Assembly (NCBI GenBank): GCA_030824575.1
Contig: JAVBXL010000020.1
Coordinates: 1 to 64,000 of the forward strand
DNA length: 64,000 nt
From: a bacterium
GTDB taxonomy: Bacteria; Pseudomonadota; Alphaproteobacteria; Sphingomonadales; Sphingomonadaceae
Direction of reading: 5' to 3'
Part shown: positions 42,011 to 50,825 of the stretch, one piece after another
How the letters are laid out: every line of letters begins with the position of its first letter
How positions within the stretch are numbered: the stretch's first letter is position 1
Translations under genes and position numbers: made by a program
Notes under the pieces: model-generated
Seen by the model: the letters and a program-made list of their open reading frames with translations, nothing else
Database searches by the model: none
What the model was told of the DNA's origin: nothing

Positions 42011-42108
42011 GCCGTATCCGAAACTTTTACCGTTACCCTTCGTTCTGGCTTGCGGATGGGCCGTTTCGGCTTGCCGTGCAACCGATAATGGACCAGTAAT
42101 CCCATCGC

Positions 42109-43218
42109 ATGAACAAAGCCGCCGAACTAGTCGAGGAACAGCGCGACGGCAGCAATGTGGTCCGGCTTTCCGGGTCGCTCGCGATCGCCTCCCTGGGCGA
42201 TCTGCCGAACCAACTGGATGCCATACAGGGTCCGGTCGGCGCGATCGACCTGTCCGCCGTCGATCATATGGACACAATCGGTGCCTGGACCGTGCATCGC
42301 ACGACCAAGCGTCTGGGCTGTGATGTCACCGGCGCCAGCGACGATGCCCGCCGCCTGATCGATGCGGTCGGTGAACTGGATGAGCCGGTGCCGATCAGGC
42401 CCGATCATATCCATCCATTGCGCCGCGTCGTCGGCCAGATCGGCGAGGCGGTGATCGCTTCGGGCGCGACCCTGATGGGGCTGCTCGGCTTTTTCGGTGC
42501 CACACTGATCGCGACATGGAGCGTGATCCGCCATCCGCATCGTTTCCGCATCAATGCGGTGGTGCAGCGGTTCGAGGTGGTCGGCGTGTCGGCGCTGGGC
42601 ATTATCGGCCTGATGAGTTTTCTGATAGGCATCGTCATCGCCCAGCAGGGATCGGTGCAGCTGCGCCAGTTCGGCATGGAGATGCTGACGATCAACCTGG
42701 TGGGCCGCCTGACTTTCCGCGAACTGGGCGTGCTGATGACCGCAATCATGGTCGCGGGCCGATCCGGCTCTGCCTTTGCCGCGCAATTGGGCACGATGAA
42801 GCTGACCGAAGAGGTCGACGCGATGCGCACCATCGGCGTGTCGCCGATGGAGGCGCTGGTGCTGCCCCGCACCCTCGCCGTCGTCATCATGATGCCGCTG
42901 CTGGGCTTTTACGCATCAGTAATGGCGGTGATCGGTGGCGGCTTCCTGTGCGCGATCGCGCTAGAAATCCCGCCCATCACCTTCGTCCAGCGGCTGCGCG
43001 AAGTCGTGCCGATCACCGACCTGTGGGTCGGCCTGATCAAGGCACCGGTGTTCGGCGTCATCATCGCGCTGTCGGGCTGCTACCAGGGGATGCAGGTCAA
43101 GGGCAATGCCGAGGAAGTCGGCCTACGCACCACCGCGGCCGTGGTGCAGGCGATCTTCATGGTCATCGTAATCGACGCCTTCTTTGCGGTCTTCTTTACC
43201 TGGGTGGGCTGGAACTGA
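42109..43218 (+). CDS. MlaE-type ABC transporter permease with N-terminal STAS-like domain
   Basis: Inner-membrane permease of the Mla/MCE system that moves phospholipids between the outer and inner membrane. The N-terminal ~100 residues (VRLSGSLAIASLGDLPNQLDAI..AIDLSAVDHMDTIGAWTVHRT) resemble a STAS domain, so MlaB and MlaE appear fused. The remaining residues carry five or six helices and the permease signature NLVGRLTFRELGVLMTAIMVAGRSGSAFAAQLGTMKLTEEVDAMRTIGVSPMEALVLPR. 369 aa. It shares TGATG with the ATPase gene. Confidence 0.93.
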   Translation: MNKAAELVEEQRDGSNVVRLSGSLAIASLGDLPNQLDAIQGPVGAIDLSAVDHMDTIGAWTVHRTTKRLGCDVTGASDDARRLIDAVGELDEPVPIRPDHIHPLRRVVGQIGEAVIASGATLMGLLGFFGATLIATWSVIRHPHRFRINAVVQRFEVVGVSALGIIGLMSFLIGIVIAQQGSVQLRQFGMEMLTINLVGRLTFRELGVLMTAIMVAGRSGSAFAAQLGTMKLTEEVDAMRTIGVSPMEALVLPRTLAVVIMMPLLGFYASVMAVIGGGFLCAIALEIPPITFVQRLREVVPITDLWVGLIKAPVFGVIIALSGCYQGMQVKGNAEEVGLRTTAAVVQAIFMVIVIDAFFAVFFTWVGWN

Positions 43219-44102
43219 TGAGCGAGCAGGACATCGCCCAAGCCGAGGAACAGCGTATCGACGAAGCGGTTCAGACCGCCGACATCGCGATTTCGGTGCG
43301 CGGTCTGCGCAACAGTTTCGGCGACCAGCTGATCCATGACGGGCTGGACCTGGACGTGCGCAAGGGCGAGATATTGGGCGTGGTCGGCGGGTCCGGCACC
43401 GGCAAGTCGGTGCTGATGCGCTCGATCATCGGCCTCCAGACGCCTGATGAGGGGGAAATTCACGTCTTCGGCGAGTCCATGGTCGGACGGTCGGATGATG
43501 AGGCGCTGGCGATCCGCAAGCGCTGGGGCGTGTTGTTTCAGGGCGGCGCGTTGTTTTCGACGCTGACCGTGGCCGAAAATGTCGAAGTGCCGATCCGCGA
43601 ATATTATCCCAATATCGGGCCGCAGCTGCGCGACGAGATTGCCGCTTACAAGATTCGTATGACCGGCTTGCCGACCGAGGCCGGTCCCAAATATCCGTCC
43701 GAACTATCCGGCGGCATGAAGAAGCGCGCTGGCCTCGCCCGCGCGCTGGCGCTGGACCCGGACCTGCTGTTCCTGGATGAGCCGACTGCCGGTCTCGACC
43801 CCATCGGTGCGGCCGCGTTTGACGACCAGACGCGCAAATTGCAGCAGACGCTGGGCCTGACGGTATTCCTCATCACCCATGATCTCGATACGCTCTATTC
43901 GATCTGTGACCGGGTGGCGGTGCTGGCGGACAAAAAGGTGACGGCGGTCGGCACGATCGACGAACTGCTGGCGACCGACCATCCCTGGATACAGGAATAT
44001 TTCAACGGCCCGCGCGGCCGGGCTGCGACGGCGGCCGTGTCGCGTCATAAGGACCGCGAACAGACACAGGCGGCGCAGAGTCCGTCGGACGGAAGGCGAT
44101 AG
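43218..44102 (+). CDS. MlaF-type ABC transporter ATP-binding protein
   Basis: 294 aa ATPase of the Mla/MCE transporter. Walker A GGSGTGKSVLMRSI, Q-loop LFQGGALFSTLTVAENVEVP (typical of MlaF), signature LSGGMKKRAGLARALALDPDLLFLDEPTAGLDPIGA (ABC motif plus Walker B) and H-loop LITHDLDTLYSICDR. The ATG at 43218 starts MSEQDIAQAEEQRIDE; the track ORF extends upstream only in the shadow of the mlaE frame. A ~25-residue Gln/Ala-rich C-terminal tail is non-conserved. Confidence 0.95.
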   Translation: MSEQDIAQAEEQRIDEAVQTADIAISVRGLRNSFGDQLIHDGLDLDVRKGEILGVVGGSGTGKSVLMRSIIGLQTPDEGEIHVFGESMVGRSDDEALAIRKRWGVLFQGGALFSTLTVAENVEVPIREYYPNIGPQLRDEIAAYKIRMTGLPTEAGPKYPSELSGGMKKRAGLARALALDPDLLFLDEPTAGLDPIGAAAFDDQTRKLQQTLGLTVFLITHDLDTLYSICDRVAVLADKKVTAVGTIDELLATDHPWIQEYFNGPRGRAATAAVSRHKDREQTQAAQSPSDGRR

Positions 44103-44105
44103 GAT

Positions 44106-45068
44106 ATGGAAACCCGCTCCAATCATGTGCTGGTCGGTGCAGTCACGTTGCTGCTGCTGGCTGCGATCATGGCCGCCGCTTTCTGGTTTTCGCGCATTTC
44201 CGATGGCGAGAACAGGGAGTTCGACATCTTCTTCAAACAGTCGGTCAGCGGCCTCGCCAAGGGGTCCAGCGTCAATTACGCGGGCGTCCCATCGGGCAAG
44301 GTCGAAAATATCGAACTGTGGAAGCAAGATCCCAGTTTCGTGAAAGTCCGCATTTCGGTGAAGGACGGCACCCCGGTCCTGCAAGGCACGACCGCGACCA
44401 TCGCGGGCGTCGGCTTTACCGGCGTCAGCGAAGTGGTGCTGGACGGTGCGGTCAAGGGCGCGCCGCCGATCGCCTGCCCAGTCAATAATGTCCGGGCCAC
44501 CTGTCCCGACGGCGTGCCGGTGATCCCGACCAAGCCCGGCGCGCTGGGCGAACTGCTCAATAATGCGCCGCAGTTGCTGGAGCGGATTTCGACGCTGACG
44601 GAACGCCTGACCGAATTGCTGAACGACAAGAATCAGCAGTCGATCGCGGGTATCCTGGCCAATGTCGAGCGGGTGTCGGGCGCGCTGGCCGATCGCAGCC
44701 CCGAAATCGCCGCTACCCTGGCCGAAGCGCGGATTGCGGTGCAGCGCACCGGCGTTGCGATCGAACAGATCGGCAAACTGGCCGCGACGACCGATTCGAT
44801 GCTGACCGAGGAAGGCAAGCCGCTGATGAGCGATCTGCGCAAGAGCGTGCAGGCCGCCACCCGCAGCATCGAGACGTTGGACAAGACCATCGGTGAGGCG
44901 CAGCCGGGCGTGAAGGCGTTCAGCACCCAAACCATGCCGGAGGTCAACCAGTTGGTCCGTGACCTGCGCGAAATGTCGCGCTCCTTCCGCGGCGTCGCGG
45001 AAAAGCTCGACCAGCAGGGCGCCGGGTCGCTGGTCGGATCGCCCAAGCTGCCGGACTATAAGCCATGA
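44106..45068 (+). CDS. MCE/MlaD family periplasmic substrate-binding protein
   Basis: 320 aa with one N-terminal transmembrane anchor (VLVGAVTLLLLAAIMAAAFWFSR) and a single MCE domain in the first ~130 residues (FDIFFKQSVSGLAKGSSVNYAGVPSGKVENIELW, ATIAGVGFTGVSEVVLDGA). A long helical/coiled-coil C-terminal part follows (LLERISTLTERLTELLNDKN, GAGKKL-type repeats). It links the permease to the periplasmic path of phospholipids. It follows the ATPase gene by 3 bp and overlaps the lipoprotein gene by 4 bp. Confidence 0.94.
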   Translation: METRSNHVLVGAVTLLLLAAIMAAAFWFSRISDGENREFDIFFKQSVSGLAKGSSVNYAGVPSGKVENIELWKQDPSFVKVRISVKDGTPVLQGTTATIAGVGFTGVSEVVLDGAVKGAPPIACPVNNVRATCPDGVPVIPTKPGALGELLNNAPQLLERISTLTERLTELLNDKNQQSIAGILANVERVSGALADRSPEIAATLAEARIAVQRTGVAIEQIGKLAATTDSMLTEEGKPLMSDLRKSVQAATRSIETLDKTIGEAQPGVKAFSTQTMPEVNQLVRDLREMSRSFRGVAEKLDQQGAGSLVGSPKLPDYKP

Positions 45069-45715
45069 TGATGAGAGAGATGCGGACCATGTTCCATGTG
45101 AAACACCCCGGCGTGTCGCGCAAAGGCGCGCTGGCCGCGCTAACCGCCGCCGTCCTGCTGTCGGGCTGCGTATCCTTTGGCGCCAAGCCGCCGGCGCAAC
45201 TGCTGACGCTCGATGCGGCGCAGAAGGTGCCGTCGGGCGCCGCGCGGGTGGCCGGTGGCGGGCGCACGCTGATCGTGACCGATCCAGACGCGCCCAAGAT
45301 GCTGGATACGGTGCGGGTGCCGGTGCAACTGGGGCCGACCTCCGTCGCCTATGTGACCAAGGTGCAGTGGGCCGACACGCCCCGCCATCTGTTCCGTGGC
45401 CTGCTGGCCGAAACCATTTCCGCGACGACCGATCGGGTGGTGCTGGATTCGGGGCAGTTTTCCGGTGATGGCGGCCAGCGCCTGAGTGGCGAACTGGTCG
45501 CCTTCGGTATTGATGCGGCGAGCAACAGCGCCGTCGTCACCTATGACGCGGTGCTGACCACCCCCAATGGCGTCGCGCTGGCGCGGCAGCGTTTCACCGC
45601 CAGCCAGCCTGTGAGCGGTAAGATCGAGGCCGGGACGATCGGTTTGCCGATCAATGTTGCGGCGAACAAGGTGGCGGCTGACGTCGCCGCCTGGGCCGCG
45701 GCGGTGAAGAACTGA
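45065..45715 (+). CDS. ABC-type transport auxiliary lipoprotein of the Mla operon
   Basis: 216 aa. The lipobox LTAAVLLSGCVSF makes it a lipoprotein. Further on are LLTLDAAQKVPSGA and the repetitive beta/alpha pattern of the PqiC-like auxiliary component (DUF330-type) that accompanies MCE operons in place of MlaC. The start at 45065 overlaps mlaD (ATGA). The first codons run through a parS-like palindrome (45090-45105), which is translated as FHVKH. Alternative starts exist at internal ATGs at 45080 and 45089; the lipobox position is compatible with each. Confidence 0.82.
   Translation: MMMREMRTMFHVKHPGVSRKGALAALTAAVLLSGCVSFGAKPPAQLLTLDAAQKVPSGAARVAGGGRTLIVTDPDAPKMLDTVRVPVQLGPTSVAYVTKVQWADTPRHLFRGLLAETISATTDRVVLDSGQFSGDGGQRLSGELVAFGIDAASNSAVVTYDAVLTTPNGVALARQRFTASQPVSGKIEAGTIGLPINVAANKVAADVAAWAAAVKN
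45090..45105. other. parS-like site 1 (within Mla lipoprotein gene)
   Basis: TGTTCCATGTGAAACA matches TGTTTCACGTGAAACA at 14 of 16 positions (two mismatches, C for T and T for C). Embedded in coding sequence; the weakest of the four sites and the farthest from parB (about 3.4 kb from its 3' end). Confidence 0.6.
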
Positions 45716-45724
45716 CGCACTAAA

Positions 45725-45751
45725 GGTTCGCTTCGCGCCACGAAGCGAACC
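45725..45751. terminator. Bidirectional hairpin between the Mla lipoprotein gene and pepN
   Basis: Perfect 11-bp stem GGTTCGCTTCG/CGAAGCGAACC around CGCCA, located in the 48-bp gap between the convergent 3' ends. No T-run. Confidence 0.6.
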
Positions 45752-45763
45752 GCTGTCGGCTGC

Positions 45764-48364
45764 TTATTCCAGGCTCTTGCCCGCCTGTTCGGTCACGTCC
45801 TTGGACAGCCCCGGTTGCGCCAGGATGCGTTGCAGTTCCGCCCGCATCAGCGCGGCGCGCCCTTCCTCAAACCGCTTCCAGCGCCCCAGCGGCGGCACCA
45901 GTTTCGCGGCCGTCTGCGGATTGAGCCTGTCGAGCGCGATGATGCAGTCGGCGAGCAGGCGATAGCCCTTGCCGGACTTGTGATGGAAACCCCATTGATT
46001 GCCCGCGAACGCGCCGAACAGCGACCGCACCCGATTGGGATTGGCAAGTGTGAAATCCTTGTGCTGGCTCAGTTGCGCGACCAGTTCCACCGTATCGGGA
46101 TGCAGCGCGAACGCTTGGGTCTGGAACCATTTGTCGAGCGTCAGCGCATCGGCGGCATAGCGATTGTAGAAGATGTCGAGCGCCGCCTCGCGCTCCGGGC
46201 TGGTGCCATTGGCAAGCGTGCCTAGCGCCGCCTGACGCTCGGTCATGTTGTCGGCCTCGCTAAACTGGGCGAAGGCGATGGCAGGGCCATCCTGCGCGCC
46301 AGACGCCACCAGATAATGAAGCGCCGCGTTGCGCAGCTTGCGGGCACCCTTGGCGGCCGGAGAGAGGGAGAAGGCGTTCGCCTTGGTCCGCGCATGAATG
46401 TCGCGCCACAGCGGCTCCAGCGCGGTGCCGATCCGCTGTTGCAGCGCATCGCGCACGACATGGATCGCGTCGGGATCAACCAGGCGCATCTGGTCGCCCA
46501 GATAGGCTTCGCTGGGCAGGCGGATCGCTTCTGCGACAAAGGCGGGGTCCAGCAGCGGATCGGTGATGATATTGCGCACCGCGTCGATCACCGCCGCGTC
46601 GTCCGTGGCGTGGCCCGCGATGCGGCCGACCAGCACATTGACCATCAACTGCTGCATCGCCTCATAGCGGGCGAAAGGATCGTCATCATGCGCTGACAGG
46701 AAAGCGAGATCATCCTGGCTGCGGTTGGTTTCCACGATCACCGGGGCGGAAAAGCCGCGGTTGATCGACAGGATGGGCGCGGCGGGAAAATCGGTGAAAG
46801 TGAAGCTCTGCTTGTCCTCCGTCAGCATCAGCAGTTCATCACCGCGATGCTGCCCGGTGACGGGATCGAACAGGGCGGTGCGCAGCGGGATCGCCATCGG
46901 CTGTTTGTCGGTCTGGCCCGGCGTCGGCGGCATCGTCTGCTCCAGCGTCAGTGTGACGCTCTGGCTCACCGCGTCATGGCTGATGAGAGCGCGGACATGG
47001 GGCGTGCCGGCCTGCTCATACCAGCGGCGGAACTGGCTGAGGTCGATGCCCCCGCCCTCCTCCATCGCCAGCACGAAATCTTCGCAGGTAGCGGCCTGCC
47101 CGTCATGCCGGTCGAAATAGAGATCGGTGCCGGCGCGAAACCGCTCCGCGCCCAGCATCAGCGCCATCATGCGGATCAGTTCCGCGCCCTTATTATAGAT
47201 GGTAGCCGTGTAGAAGTTACTGATTTCCATATAAGATTCGGGTCGAACCGGGTGGGCGAGCGGGCCGCTATCCTCCGGAAACTGGCCGGCGCGCAGGATG
47301 CGCACATCCTCGATCCGCTTGACTGCATGGCTGCCCATGTCGGCGGAGAAATTCTGATCGCGAAAGACGGTGAAGCCTTCCTTGAGGCTCAATTGGAACC
47401 AGTCGCGGCAGGTGACGCGATTACCCGACCAGTTATGGAAATATTCATGCGCCACCACGCCCTCTACCCCGTCATAGTCGACGTCGGTCGCGGTTTCGGG
47501 ATCGGCCAAAATATAGCGCGAATTGAAGATGTTGAGGCCCTTATTCTCCATCGCGCCGAAATTGAAGTCGGCCACGGCGACGATGTTGAACACGTCCAGA
47601 TCATATTCGCGGCCATAGACGCGCTCGTCCCAGGCCATGCTGTTCTTGAGCGCCTGCATCGCATGATCGGTTCGGGCAAGATCGGCTTCGCGCACCCAGA
47701 TACCGAGTTGCACCTCGCGCCCGCTCATCGTCACGAAACGGTCGGCATTGCAGGCCAAATCGCCGGCGACCAGCGCGAAGAGATAGCAAGGCTTGGGGAA
47801 GGGATCGTTCCAGCGCGCCCAGTGGCGACCTTCGGCCAGGTCGCCCTGTTCGATCGGGTCGCCATTGGCGAGCAGGATCGGAAAACGCGCCTTGTCCGCT
47901 TCCATCCGCACGCTGTAGCGCGACAATATGTCGGGGCGATCGGGGAAGAAGGTGATGCGGCGAAAGCCCTCCGCCTCGCATTGGGTACAGAGCAGACCGC
48001 CGCTGGCATAAAGACCCATCAGCTTGCTATTGCCCTCCGGCGACAGCTCCACCAGCGTTTCGACGCTGTGCGCGCCGTCGGGCAGCGCGATGATGAGCGC
48101 GCCGGCCTCCAGATGCCATTCGTCCTGTGCAAGTGGCCGACCATCGACGCAAACGGCCAGCGGCACGATGCCTTCGCCGTCGAGGCGCAGAGGCCGGTCA
48201 TGATCGCCGTTGCGCGTGACCGACAATGTCGCGCGTACCCTGGATAGCGAGGGATCGAGATCGAAGTCGAGTGTGACGTCGGGCACCAGCCAGTCGGGCG
48301 GACGATAGTCCACCCGGCGAATGATGGTGGGCGCAGCGGCGTGGGTGGATATCATGTCGGCCAT
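45764..48364 (-). CDS. pepN: Aminopeptidase N (M1 family)
   Basis: Broad-specificity zinc aminopeptidase of the cytoplasm that completes protein turnover. The exopeptidase motif FGAMENKGLNIF and the zinc site GVVAHEYFHNWSGNRVTCRDWFQLSLKEGFTVFRDQ (HExxH-x18-E) are clear. 866 aa, as in E. coli-type PepN. The start is the ATG at 48364 (or 48355, MISTHAAAPTIIRR). It follows parB in the same direction, 117 bp away, without an obvious terminator, so partial readthrough from the mnm-par cluster is possible. Confidence 0.96.
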   Translation of the reverse strand: MADMISTHAAAPTIIRRVDYRPPDWLVPDVTLDFDLDPSLSRVRATLSVTRNGDHDRPLRLDGEGIVPLAVCVDGRPLAQDEWHLEAGALIIALPDGAHSVETLVELSPEGNSKLMGLYASGGLLCTQCEAEGFRRITFFPDRPDILSRYSVRMEADKARFPILLANGDPIEQGDLAEGRHWARWNDPFPKPCYLFALVAGDLACNADRFVTMSGREVQLGIWVREADLARTDHAMQALKNSMAWDERVYGREYDLDVFNIVAVADFNFGAMENKGLNIFNSRYILADPETATDVDYDGVEGVVAHEYFHNWSGNRVTCRDWFQLSLKEGFTVFRDQNFSADMGSHAVKRIEDVRILRAGQFPEDSGPLAHPVRPESYMEISNFYTATIYNKGAELIRMMALMLGAERFRAGTDLYFDRHDGQAATCEDFVLAMEEGGGIDLSQFRRWYEQAGTPHVRALISHDAVSQSVTLTLEQTMPPTPGQTDKQPMAIPLRTALFDPVTGQHRGDELLMLTEDKQSFTFTDFPAAPILSINRGFSAPVIVETNRSQDDLAFLSAHDDDPFARYEAMQQLMVNVLVGRIAGHATDDAAVIDAVRNIITDPLLDPAFVAEAIRLPSEAYLGDQMRLVDPDAIHVVRDALQQRIGTALEPLWRDIHARTKANAFSLSPAAKGARKLRNAALHYLVASGAQDGPAIAFAQFSEADNMTERQAALGTLANGTSPEREAALDIFYNRYAADALTLDKWFQTQAFALHPDTVELVAQLSQHKDFTLANPNRVRSLFGAFAGNQWGFHHKSGKGYRLLADCIIALDRLNPQTAAKLVPPLGRWKRFEEGRAALMRAELQRILAQPGLSKDVTEQAGKSLE

Positions 48365-48481
48365 CCCTCCAATCTAAGGAGCGGGGGATGAAAAGACCAG
48401 CGGGCTTTACGGCCAGATAACCCAGACCCTCTCGAACGTCGCCGTTATGCGGCGCGACGAGTGGGGTTGGCGGGCTATGCC

Positions 48482-49408
48482 TTAGATGCGCTCGCCCGAC
48501 AGGCGCTGGCACAGCATGTCCAACTGGTCGAGGTTGGAATAGCGCAACGCCAACGTGCCGCCGGTCGATGCGCCCTCATGCGCGATTTCGACCTTCAGGC
48601 CCAATATGTCCGCCAGATGCTGCTCCAGCGCGGCGATATCGGGATCTTTGTCGCCCGTGCCGACGCTGCGTTTGGCCGCGGGTGCCTCGACGCCGGTCTT
48701 CACCCGACGCACCAGTTTTTCAGTGTCGCGGACCGACAGGCCCTTATCCTCGATCTGCCGCGCCAGCGCTTCGCAATCGGGCAGGCCGATCAGGGCGCGC
48801 GCGTGGCCCATGCTGATCCGGCTTTCCATCACCTGCTGCTGCACTGTTTGCGGCAGTTCGAGCAGGCGCATCAGATTGGCGACATGGCTGCGCGATTTGC
48901 CGACGATACGACCCAGCGCGTCCTGGCTATGGTGAAATTCGGCGATCAGCTTGCGATAGGCTTCCGCCTCTTCGATCGGGTTGAGATCCTCGCGCTGGAT
49001 ATTTTCGATCAGCGCGATTTCGAGCGTTTCCTGCTCATCGAAATCGCGCACAATTGCGGGAATGCGATGCATCTGCGCCCGCTGCGCCGCGCGCCAGCGG
49101 CGTTCGCCCGCGATGATCTGGAACCCGCCGCCATGGGGGCGCACGATGATCGGCTGGATCACGCCGCGCTTGGCAATGCTCTCGGCCAGTTCCTGCATCG
49201 CGCCTTCGTCGAAATGGCGACGCGGCTGTTCGGGATGGGGCTGGATCAGAGATACTTCGATACTCTGCACCGCCTTGCCGTTGGCGGGTATGGCGCTGGG
49301 CGACACCGGCTCCTCGCGCGCGACATCCCCCAACAGGGCAGACAGCCCGCGGCCCAGACCATGGGGGCGCTTGGCGATCTTGGGCTTGTCGGTCGTTTCG
49401 TCGCTCAA
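48482..49408 (-). CDS. parB: Chromosome-partitioning protein ParB
   Basis: Binds parS, spreads along DNA and recruits SMC and MipZ. The conserved core is [25 protein letters not shown], the CTPase/arginine patch [63 protein letters not shown] (HTH) and a C-terminal dimer domain ending [23 protein letters not shown]. The start is a TTG at 49408 ([10 protein letters not shown]): GGAGG lies 7 nt upstream, and TTGA overlaps the parA stop; the track ORF extends into parA. 308 aa. Confidence 0.96.
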   Translation of the reverse strand: MSDETTDKPKIAKRPHGLGRGLSALLGDVAREEPVSPSAIPANGKAVQSIEVSLIQPHPEQPRRHFDEGAMQELAESIAKRGVIQPIIVRPHGGGFQIIAGERRWRAAQRAQMHRIPAIVRDFDEQETLEIALIENIQREDLNPIEEAEAYRKLIAEFHHSQDALGRIVGKSRSHVANLMRLLELPQTVQQQVMESRISMGHARALIGLPDCEALARQIEDKGLSVRDTEKLVRRVKTGVEAPAAKRSVGTGDKDPDIAALEQHLADILGLKVEIAHEGASTGGTLALRYSNLDQLDMLCQRLSGERI

Positions 49409-50187
49409 GCGGCAACCTCCTGTCGGGGCAGGCGCGCGATCAGTTCGCGCGCCAGACGCATATAGGCTTCGGACCCCGAACAGCGGAAGTCGTAAATGAG
49501 CGCCGGCACGCCATGACTGGGCGCTTCGGACAGACGGACGTTGCGCGGGATGACGGTGGAGAAGACGAGATCGCCGAGGCACGCGCGCACATCGTCGGCC
49601 ACCTGGTCGGTCAGGCGATTGCGGCGATCATACATGGTCAGCGCCACACCCATGATCGACAGGCCGGGGTTGAAGCGGCCGCGGATACGCTCGACCGTCT
49701 GGAGCAGTTGCGAGAGGCCTTCGAGCGCGAAAAATTCGCACTGGAGGGGCACCAGCAGATATTGCGCGCCGACCATTGCGTTGATGGTCAGCAGGCCCAA
49801 GGACGGCGGGCAATCGATCAGGCAGATGTCCCAACGACCCGGCTGCGCTTCGGCCAGCACGCGCTCCAGCCTGTGGGTGCGCTGCTCATATTCGATCAGT
49901 TCGATTTCGCAGCCCGACAAATCCTGCGTCGCGGGAACCAGATCCAGCTTGGGAACGCGGGTGGCGACAACGGCGTCGTCCAGCGCGCAATTGCCGACCA
50001 GAAGGTCATAGCTGGACTGGGCGCGATCGGCATGGCCGACCCCCAGCCCGGTGGAGGCATTACCCTGCGGATCGAGATCGACCAACAATACGCGCAGCCC
50101 CGTGGCGGCCAGACCGGTCGCGAGATTGATCGCGGTGGTGGTCTTGCCCACGCCGCCCTTCTGATTGGCGATGGCGATGCGGATCAT
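49405..50187 (-). CDS. parA: Chromosome-partitioning ATPase ParA (Soj)
   Basis: Walker-type ATPase that drives separation of ParB-parS complexes. The N-terminus has the deviant Walker [22 protein letters not shown] and [14 protein letters not shown], then [17 protein letters not shown] and [24 protein letters not shown], all Soj/ParA signatures. 260 aa. It overlaps rsmG (4 bp) and parB (TTGA). The gene order mnmE-mnmG-rsmG-parA-parB is the classic bacterial arrangement near the origin. Confidence 0.97.
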   Translation of the reverse strand: MIRIAIANQKGGVGKTTTAINLATGLAATGLRVLLVDLDPQGNASTGLGVGHADRAQSSYDLLVGNCALDDAVVATRVPKLDLVPATQDLSGCEIELIEYEQRTHRLERVLAEAQPGRWDICLIDCPPSLGLLTINAMVGAQYLLVPLQCEFFALEGLSQLLQTVERIRGRFNPGLSIMGVALTMYDRRNRLTDQVADDVRACLGDLVFSTVIPRNVRLSEAPSHGVPALIYDFRCSGSEAYMRLARELIARLPRQEVAA

Positions 50188-50825
50188 CCTCGGCCTTTCC
50201 TTTTGGCGGGCTTTACGGCGTGGGCCACGATGATGGCGCTATCGCCATCCGTTACGCTGGGTTCCACGTGAAACACACCTTGCCATGCCGGACGCGCCGC
50301 CTCCAGTTCATTTTGCGCATTTCGTCCCTTGGGCAGCACCCAGAGGCTCTTTTTATCCGAAAGATGCAGCGCCGATTCGAACAGCTTCGGCAGAGGGGCA
50401 TAGGCGCGGGCACTGATGACGGCGGCCTGCGCGGGCGGCGCCATTTCGACGCGGCCGCCAAAAACGCGGGCATAGGGCAGTTCCAATTGGGCGATCACGC
50501 TGTCCAGAAAATCGATCCGCTTGCGCCGGGATTCGACCATCATCACCGGGCGATCGGACAGGCAGGCGAGCACGATGCCCGGCAGGCCAGCGCCCGATCC
50601 AAGATCGATCCAGTCCCCCTCGCCCGCTTGCTTGGCATGGAGAAGCAATTGCGCAGAATCGACGATATGGCGCGCCCAGACATGAGGACGGGTCGATTCC
50701 GCGATCAGATTCTGTTCGTCCATGGCGGACAGCAGAATGGCGACATAGCGCTCCAGCCTGCCCCATGTTTCACGTGAAACATCGCAATGCGCCGTCAGCC
50801 AGGCGCGAGCTTCCTCTTCGGTCAC
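50184..50825 (-). CDS. rsmG: 16S rRNA (guanine(527)-N7)-methyltransferase
   Basis: S-adenosylmethionine-dependent methylation of G527 in 16S rRNA. The SAM-binding motif is [41 protein letters not shown] and [14 protein letters not shown] match RsmG/GidB. 213 aa. Two parS-like palindromes lie inside the gene, one at each end, without disrupting the frame. Confidence 0.95.
   Translation of the reverse strand: MTEEEARAWLTAHCDVSRETWGRLERYVAILLSAMDEQNLIAESTRPHVWARHIVDSAQLLLHAKQAGEGDWIDLGSGAGLPGIVLACLSDRPVMMVESRRKRIDFLDSVIAQLELPYARVFGGRVEMAPPAQAAVISARAYAPLPKLFESALHLSDKKSLWVLPKGRNAQNELEAARPAWQGVFHVEPSVTDGDSAIIVAHAVKPAKRKGRG
50260..50275. other. parS-like site 2 (inside rsmG 3' part)
   Basis: GGTTCCACGTGAAACA, which matches the parS consensus at 14 of 16 positions. 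Located near the 3' end of rsmG (which reads FHVEP here). Confidence 0.72.
50766..50781. other. parS site 3 (perfect consensus, inside rsmG 5' part)
   Basis: TGTTTCACGTGAAACA is the exact consensus parS palindrome. It lies in the early codons of rsmG, encoding DVSRET on the minus strand. Confidence 0.93.
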
